From Diospyros lotus (Eukaryota > Streptophyta > Magnoliopsida > Ericales > Ebenaceae): 64,000 bases of DNA. Under the pieces are notes generated by a model that made no database searches, was not told the origin of the DNA, and saw only the letters and a program-made list of their open reading frames with translations. Each line of letters begins with the position of its first letter. The stretch's first letter is position 1. This document shows positions 57,775 through 64,000 of the stretch, piece by piece. Location of the stretch: NCBI RefSeq assembly GCF_014633365.1, contig NC_068343.1:31961307-32025306 (forward strand), read 5' to 3'. A program made the translations under genes and the position numbers.

Positions 57775-58240
57775 GTGGAGGGGAAAACTCTAAAACAAGT
57801 TGAATTGATGGAGCTCAATCAGGAGGAAATAGAGAAGCTGAGGAACCTACTTGGGATGCTTGAACAGGGGTCGGGGGCTGGTACTTCAAACCTAGTCTTC
57901 GCAGGTATAACTTCCACTATTTTTAATTTACATGCTTCAAATTTAGCCTTTAAAAATACATGGATCTTTAACTTCGGAGTCACAGACCATATGACGCCTT
58001 TTCCACACAAGTTTTTATCCTACAAACCATGCCCAAGCTCAAAGAAAATTGTATTGGTAGATGGTTCTCTAACTACTGTAGTTGGAATAGGGGATATACT
58101 TATAAACAACAAATTAATCCTGAAGGATATCCTTCATGTTCCTAAACTTTTCACCAACCTAGTTTCCATTAAAAAACTAACACATGATGCTAATTGTTGC
58201 GTCATCTTCTACCCCTCATTTTGTGAATTTCAAAAAAAAT
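57775..58240 (+). pseudogene. Copia protease region
   Basis: Frame with WIFNFGVTDHMT, where functional copia proteases have a D-S-G triplet. Here the Asp and Ser are replaced (N-F-G), so the active site is lost. Then VLVDGS, DILHVPKLFTNLVS. Confidence 0.8.
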
Positions 58241-58359
58241 GACTCGAGGAAGATGATTGGGCGTTCTAGGGTGAATGAGGGATTTTATCATCTTGAAAAT
58301 TCTAGTGGATAGATTACCAAGAAACATTTTTCCCTTGCATCATTTTTAGTTAAATCCAA

Positions 58360-59290
58360 TAAAGATGTGTTTTGGGTTCATCATTTTTGCCTAGGGCATC
58401 CATCATTTAGTGTTCTTCAATTTATGTTTTCCTCTTTGTTCAAGGGATTAGATATTAAAAATTTCCAACGTGATGTTTGTCAACTTGCTAAACATAGAAG
58501 GGTTTCATTCCCTCTCAATAATATTAGAAGTTCTCTTCCCTTTACTCTAATTTATAGTGATATATAAGGTCTTTCCCATGTTCCTAATCTCTCGAGTGCT
58601 TGGTGGTTTGTGTTGTTTGTTAATGATTGCACATGAGTGGTGTGGTTATATATATTAAAGGCCAAATTACAAGTATGCACCATCTTTCCAAACTTCTATA
58701 TTATGATCAAAAATCAATTTAGAGCTGAAATAAAAAAGATTAGAACAAATAATGCTAAAGATTTTTTCAACAAAATCCTATTTAATTTTTTTCAAGAAAA
58801 GGGTATAATCCATTAATCATATTGAGTCTATACCTCTTAGCAAAATGGGGTAATTGAGAAAAAAAAAATAGCTATTTGCTAACTGTTATAAGAGCATTGC
58901 TCTTCCACAATAATGTTCCTAAAAACTATCGAGGAGAAATTGCATTGACAATGACCTATCCTATTAATATGTTACATTCTAGAAGCCTTGACTCCAATAG
59001 TCCCAATTCAAATCATTTCTAAGGCTTTTCCAGGGTTCATGCCTCATAATGGTCTTTGTCCTAAAGTGTTTAGTTGCCTGATTTTTGTTCACAATCACTC
59101 ACCTAATAGGGGGAAATTGGATCCTAGAGCCCTTAAATATATTTTTGTTAGGTACTCCATACAAAAGGGTTATAAATGCTTCCATCCTCAATTCAATAGG
59201 GGGAAATTGGATCCTAGAGCCCTTAAATATATTTTTGTTAGGTACTCCATACAAAAGGGTTATAAATGCTTCCATCCTTAATTCAAAAAG
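58360..59290 (+). pseudogene. Copia integrase fragments
   Basis: The GAG-pre-integrase/zinc region (HHFCLGHPSFSVLQ, DVCQLAKHRRVSFP, IYSDI) at 58367-58567, then a stop-riddled core. The C-terminal stretch has NHSPNRGKLDPRALK and GYKCFHP at 58988-59281, part of it present twice through the 90-bp duplication. Confidence 0.82.
59105..59284. repeat. 90-bp in-frame tandem duplication
   Basis: AATAGGGGGAAATTGGATCC starts at 59105 and again at 59195, with only a C/T change near each end. It adds 30 codons to the integrase C-terminal region without shifting the frame. Confidence 0.92.
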
Positions 59291-59584
59291 TTTTTTGTCT
59301 CAGTCGATGTGAGTTTTGTGGAAGAGAGTTGTTTCTTCAGTAATGTTTATCCTCAAGAGGAGACTTAATTCTTGGGAGACAGTAATATGGAATTGTTTCT
59401 TCCTACTCTTCCTCCTTCTTCCTCTCATCACTCTTTACCTCATCCTCTAAATATGATACCTAGGGAAAAGTTTAGCTTATTTCTAGTCCACTAAAGGTAT
59501 ATTTAAGGAGGAAAGTCCCGGATCATCAACCTAAGCATGCTGATTTATCTTAACCAAGTCTAGATTCTGAACCTATTTCAAACC

Positions 59585-60291
59585 TATAATATCTCGAGAG
59601 CCTAGGATCAAGTCTAAGAATGGACTCTAGAAAAGCTAGTATATATATCAAGAATAGTAATGAAGGAAACAACACTAGTTGGATACTTTTTGGGCTGAAT
59701 ATGGATAAAGAACTTTCGGGTTTAGCGTGCTTGAGTTAGGGTAGCTCAAGAATGGGTGATTCCTAGGAAGTTCGCGTAGGTTCATCAGGGTAAGTTGATC
59801 TCGTCCTTCCTATCGCTCAATGCTGGATGTTACAGATGGTATCAAAGTAAACTCTTGGAGAAGGCGGTCCGATGAGGGCGGGGAGTGGCGCCGGGGTGTG
59901 AGGGCCTGAGCAACGATCGGCCCTTAGCAGGCTTCTAGGATGGCAGCCTCAAAGGGGAGAAGATTTGGGACCAGTTATAAGGTTACATGACAAAGACATC
60001 ATGTGTTCAAGGGGGGAGAATGTAATACCCCGAGAGCCCAGAGTTAGGTTCAAGAAGGGAGACTAGAGGTCCAAGAAGGGACTTTAGAAAAGCTAGTATA
60101 AAAATCGAGGATAGTAAGGAAGGAAACTATACTAACTGGATATCTTTTGGGCTGAATGTGGATAAAGAACTCTCGGGTTGAGCGTGCTTGAGGTAGGGTA
60201 GTTCAAGGATGAGTGACCTTTGGAACGTTCATATAGGCCCATTAGGGTAAATTGATCCGGTCATTCCTATCGCTTGATGCACGATGTTACA
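59585..60291 (+). mobile_element. TRIM (terminal-repeat retrotransposon in miniature)
   Basis: Direct repeats 59585-59834 (TATAATATCTCGAGAGC...GATGTTACA) and 60021-60291 (TGTAATACCCCGAGAGC...GATGTTACA). TGGTATCAAAGT (59837-59848) follows the left repeat as a PBS, and AAGGGGGGAGAA precedes the right repeat as a polypurine tract. Flanks AAACC (59580-59584) and AAACT (60292-60296) match 4/5. No protein coding. It lies inside the copia element. Confidence 0.85.
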
Positions 60292-60400
60292 AAACTCTAT
60301 CCAGCTTATAAGTTGTCCATGTCCAGCTATATCAGACCTTGTTTCCAATACCCACCAACAACCTGAACTTGACCCTGATGACCTTGACATCCCAACTACT

Positions 60401-61036
60401 AGTGTTCTAAAAATTGGCCTAGGTGGTTGCCGCGATTATGGCCTAATCGGCCCTTTTAGGCATCAGCCCGGCTAATCGGTATCAGGCGGCGCCTAGTCGG
60501 CCAAGGCGGCCACCTAGCTATATGAACCGTCTAGGCCAATTATAGCCTAATCGACCGCTTTACCCCTTATCTCTCTCATCGGTTTCCCCATATCTTTCGC
60601 GCACACCATCACTAATCGTCTCTTGCAGAGTCGCCGTCGCCGCTTGCCTTTTCTGGCTCAGCCTCTCTTGTCGCACGCCGCTGCCGTCTCTTGTAGAGTT
60701 GCTCCAGTCATCTCTCTTGGCCTTGATTTCCCTTCGCCCCTTGGCCGTTGCCACCAATCATCTCTCTCGTGTTCTTTCTTTGCCCTAGCCTGATACCCCA
60801 GTTCATCTCTCTCGTGTTATTCCTCCGCCCTAGCTTGATACCCCAGTTTATATATATATATATATATAAGTTTTTATTTATATATAAATTTCTAATGTAT
60901 ATATATATATAAGTTTTATTTATCTTTTTAACTTTAATATATATGAAAATAATATGAAATTATATTAAAAAAAAAAAAACAGTTTGCCTAGGCCCAGTTT
61001 GGCGTTCGACTAGCACTTAGTGCGTTTTAGAACACT
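60401..61036. mobile_element. MITE-like insertion with AGTGTTCTAAAA ends
   Basis: The left end AGTGTTCTAAAA and the right end TTTTAGAACACT are inverted. Both arms carry CTAGGC(C) words further in. The GC-rich left part (CGGCC, GGCGGCGCCTAG), the TATA microsatellites (60846-60915) and a poly-A run (60967-60979) are unlike the copia DNA around it. Removing it restores copia-like sequence. No clean target duplication was found. Confidence 0.6.
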
Positions 61037-61199
61037 GCCAATTGCCCTCAGAAAGATAACTTAGGCATGTACCAAACACCCCTTGCATCTATTCCTTACC
61101 TACTCAAATCTGTCCCCTACTCACAAAGCCTTCCTAACAACATTAATTCTATTCCTATCCCAAGGACTGTGTCTGAAGCATTAAGTCATGATAGTTGAA

Positions 61200-61960
61200 A
61201 TGATGCCATAAAGGTTGAGATGGCAACACTTGAGAAGAACAAAACCTAGGAATTGGTTAAGCAACTCAAAGGAAAACAAGTTGTTGGGTGTATATAGAAA
61301 AGTAGAGGTCCGTTGGTCTCTAAAAAGATATAAAGGTAGGCTGGTTGCTATGGGTTATACCCAAACGTATGGAGTGGATTATCTTGAGACATTTGCACTA
61401 GCAACCAATATGAACACTGTTAGGATATTATTGTTATTAGCAGCTATGTTTGATTGACCTCTATCTTAATTTGATGTCAAAAATACTTTTTTACATGGGG
61501 ATTTAGAAAAAGAGATTTATATGGAAGTCCTCCCTAGATTTGGGTTGTAAACTCAAGCAAGGAATGTTGTGTGGAGGCTAAAAAAGGTTCTTCATGGGCT
61601 GAAACAGTCCCTTAGAGTTTGGTTTGAGAGGTTTGCCAAAGTTATGCTTGGATTATACTACAAGCAAAGTCAAGGTGACCATACCTTGTTTGTTCACTAT
61701 TTGATTTCAGGGAATATGACAACTTTTTTTGTGTATGTTGATGACATTATCATCATTGATGATGACAAAGAAGGAATAGAACAATTAAGAGATTGTTTGG
61801 CGAGGGAGTTTGAGATTAAGGAGTTAGGGAAGTTGAAATACTTTTTGGGTATTGAAGTGTCTTAGTTTAAGGCAAGAATATTGATTTCCCAACATAAATA
61901 TGTGCTAGACCTCTCAACTGAAACGGGCATGCTTGGCAGCATGGCAGTTGAGACACCTAT
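61200..61960 (+). pseudogene. Copia reverse transcriptase
   Basis: RYKGRLVAMGYTQTYGVDY, then FVYVDDIIII (the catalytic YVDD at about 61731-61745), REFEIKELGKLKYFLGIEVS and ISQHKYVLDL. A stop interrupts at about 61455, and another (TAG) at 61863. Confidence 0.88.
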
Positions 61961-62027
61961 TGATCCAAACCACATAATTGGTAGCAGGGCAGTTGAGACA
62001 TCTATTAATCCAAACCACAAAATTGGA
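61938..62027. repeat. 45-bp in-frame tandem duplication
   Basis: AGCATGGCAGTTGAGACACC (61938) and AGCAGGGCAGTTGAGACATC (61983), 15 codons each; the copies have diverged at several positions, so this is older than the 90-bp one. Confidence 0.88.
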
Positions 62028-62089
62028 GTTGATTTCGAAGTAGGGGCAGTGGATAAGGGTTCATATCAACAGCTATTAGGGACTTATTT

Positions 62090-62730
62090 ATTTGTCTCAT
62101 ATTCGGCCAAATATAGCCTATGTCATGAGTGTGGCTAGTCAATTTATGCATAATCTTAGAGAAAGCCATCTCAAGCTTGTGCATAGAATTCTGCACTATC
62201 TTAAAGGGTCTCTAGGGAAGGGTATTTTGCTTAAACGGGTTAGAAACTTGCTTTTAGAAGGATTTACAGATGCTAATTATGGGTCACTTATAGATAGAAG
62301 ATCCACATCAAGCTACTGCACCTTCTTGGGTAAAAATCTTATTACTTGGTGGAGTTAAAAGCAGAGCGTGGTGGTAAGATCGAGTGTTGAAGTCGAGTTT
62401 AAATCAATGGCCCTAGGTATTTGTGAACTTCTTTAGCTGAAAATTATTCTAACAGACTTGAAAATTCAGTGGTCAGCCCCTATGAGATTTTATTGTGACA
62501 ATAAGGCCGCCATAAGTATTACCCATAACTCGGTTCAACATGATATGACCAAGCATGTAGAGGTTGATAGGCATTTCATGAAGCAAAAATTTGAGAGTGA
62601 ACTGATTTGCACTCCTTTTGTTTTTACCGGTGGATAGTTGGCAGATATTTTAACTAAAGGCTTATTTGATCATATTTTTCACAATATATCTAGTAAGATG
62701 GGAATGCATGATATACACTCACCATCTTGA
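62090..62730 (+). pseudogene. Copia RNase H
   Basis: The end of RT and RNase H: HLKLVHRILHYLKG, GFTDANYGS, RRSTSSYCTFLG, DNKAAISI, TKHVEVDRHF and LADILTKGL near the end. Stops occur near 62356 and 62440. Typical copia C-terminus. Confidence 0.85.
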
Positions 62731-62737
62731 GAGGGAG

Positions 62738-63004
62738 TGTTACCAATCAACGAGTGAACTCCTTCCCATTGGTGATTTCTTTCCTGTTATGAATTGCTAA
62801 TTCCTTGTGGATTACTTGTTTATTGTTTCCAATTTGATTTCCTTGTATTTTCTTGTATGTTACAGTTGTAGTATATTTCCGTTGATGTACATATCACTCA
62901 TTAAGGAACTGTCTATTCTGATTGATATGCGTGTATATATATTGTATTTTTATGTTGAACAGAAATAAGATTGGATGATTTTTTTTTTTTTTTTTCTGTC
63001 AACA
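62738..63004 (+). repeat. 3' LTR of copia element
   Basis: Starts TGTTACCAATCAACGAG after the polypurine stretch CTTGAGAGGGAG and ends CTGTCAACA after a T run. 267 bp, same length as the 5' LTR, clearly diverged. Confidence 0.9.
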
Positions 63005-63604
63005 GGTACCAGTAAGTGAATAACTTTTCACATGATTTTTGGGTTTAGGGTTTAAAACCTTCTATTATGAACTTTTGTTTTAAAATAATCTTATCCCTTG
63101 TTCATTCTATTTATTAAAAGTGTCAAAACAAGTAAATAGGTTGGGTCACTAATAGGCGGTGATCTGTTAAGGTTCAACTTGAACCTAATTTGTTAGCTTA
63201 TTAGGTCAAGAACCCTCAATCTGAACATATTCATTTTAAATAAACAGCTTAACCTATTAAGATTAATATGTACAAATTAGGTTGACTCATTAGCTTGTTT
63301 ACTTTTTACTTACATGTAGGTACTTTCTTATTCTACTTTACTTTTAACACATTTTTCTTCCTTTCTATTTTTTTTATTTTACATTAAAAGTAGTGTTTTA
63401 ATTAACTCCCCAAAAGTGTGGAAGGTAAAGGACAACTGGTAGCTCTAGAGTGTGATGTAGATTTTTTAGTTCTTTTGCAATTGCCTAAATACCATCAAAC
63501 CTCCTGGGGAACTTCCTTAGAGTGGCTTCTCCATTATATTTTCCTTCCAATACTTTCTTATGACCTAGCCATAGGTAGACATATAACTGTAGTACAAATA
63601 TATC
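63005..63604. other. AT-rich intergenic DNA
   Basis: Flank of the copia element. The frame 63418-63636 shows no domain. Confidence 0.5.
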
Positions 63605-63968
63605 TAGGAGTAGGGCCGTGTAAAAGTTCGATTTAATTAAATTGAACCAATTGAAATTTTCGATTCAATTCGATTTTAATTAAGGGCCAGTTCAATTCAA
63701 TTATTAAATTTGACAATTTCGATTATTTTAGTTTGGATCGGTTCAATTTTTGTGTTAAAAAAAAATAACATAACTTAACCAATCAAAATTTTTGATTTAT
63801 TCGATTTTTGGGGATTTGTTAGGTTCGTTTTTTTATTTTTTTAATTAGTTCAATTTTTTCTTATTTGTTTAGTTTTTTTTTTTTTTTTTTTTTCAGTTTG
63901 TTCCTTTTTTTTTTGTTTGTTTGATTTTTGATTTGATCCCTTTTTTTGGTTTGTGCATACCCATCTTA
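63605..63968. mobile_element. MITE-like repeat with TAGGAGTAGGGCCGTG end (probable)
   Basis: The left end TAGGAGTAGGGCCGTGTAA and the right end GTGCATACCCATCTTA are roughly inverted. The inside is TTCGATT/GGTTCAATT-rich, as in many plant dispersed repeats of this type. No target duplication was confirmed. Confidence 0.4.
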
Positions 63969-64000
63969 GTGGGATTAAATATTTCTCCCTAATTAGATAA

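Larger units (their letters stand above)
56455..63004 (+). mobile_element. Decayed Ty1/copia retrotransposon with nested insertions
   Basis: LTRs of 267 bp each (56455-56721, 62738-63004), TGTTA...AACA ends, an initiator-tRNA-Met type PBS, gag, PR, IN, RT and RNH in copia order, and a polypurine tract. Flanks GGTTC (56450-56454) and GGTAC (63005-63009) match 4/5. Many stops, and a TRIM and a MITE-like insertion lie inside. Its sense strand matches the RING-CH gene just upstream. Confidence 0.9.

Noticed and set aside
57819..58010. Minus-strand frame in copia
   Set aside because: Shadow of the protease region read on the plus strand.
60560..60757. Minus-strand 65-codon frame
   Set aside because: Lies in the C/G-rich part of the MITE-like insertion; low complexity.
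1..64000. tRNA, rRNA or other structured RNA genes
   Set aside because: No A/B box pairs with a cloverleaf or rRNA-like stretches were noticed by eye; the only tRNA-related sequences are retroelement primer binding sites.

Overview
The window is nuclear DNA of a flowering plant. One intron-containing cellular gene sits among AT-rich intergenic DNA packed with plant-type LTR retrotransposons (Ty3/gypsy of the Tat and Tekay/Del types, Ty1/copia), a Helitron and small inverted-repeat elements. Nothing bacterial, organellar or RNA-coding was recognised, and the sequence does not let me name the species. Family names (Tat, Tekay, SIRE) come from domain order and terminal sequences recalled from knowledge; no search was run.

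Layout. 1-4327 is an almost exact second copy of 20233-24563 and ends at a 100-N gap (4328-4427), so the two flanks of the gap are separate contigs and the copy may be an assembly duplicate. 4459-14181 is a complete but decayed Tat-type gypsy element (LTRs about 97% alike, TSD CTTTT) inserted in a SIRE-like LTR that resumes at 14182-15233. 15435-18949 is the 3' end of a Helitron, carrying a helicase remnant, a foldback MITE and a 2.7-kb solo LTR (TSD ACTGG). 19494-22084 and 22106-23712 are two solo LTRs (TSDs AATAC and AATAT) inserted only 16 bp apart in an AT-rich unit. 23718-34522 is AT-rich repeat debris with MITEs, a 1.2-kb inverted-repeat element and two decayed LTR-like blocks. 34523-46891 is another Tekay-like solo LTR (TSD CTACT) split by a second, minus-strand Tat element (36133-45922).

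49072-55947 is the only convincing cellular gene: a RING-CH (MARCH-like) membrane protein, probably an E3 ubiquitin ligase, in four exons. About 0.5 kb downstream lies a decayed copia element (56455-63004, same strand) that contains a nested TRIM (59585-60291) and a MITE-like insertion (60401-61036). The window ends in AT-rich DNA with one more MITE-like repeat.

Two themes stand out. First, both Tat elements carry, between pol and the 3' LTR, an extra gene on the strand opposite gag-pol. It has ordinary spliceosomal introns and encodes an N-terminal gypsy-associated domain and a C-terminal coiled coil. Second, the SIRE-like LTRs contain dense arrays of a 10-bp palindrome (TAGTCGACTA in one family, TAATCGAGTA/TACTCGAGTA in another) that share the form TA-N-TCGA-N-TA.
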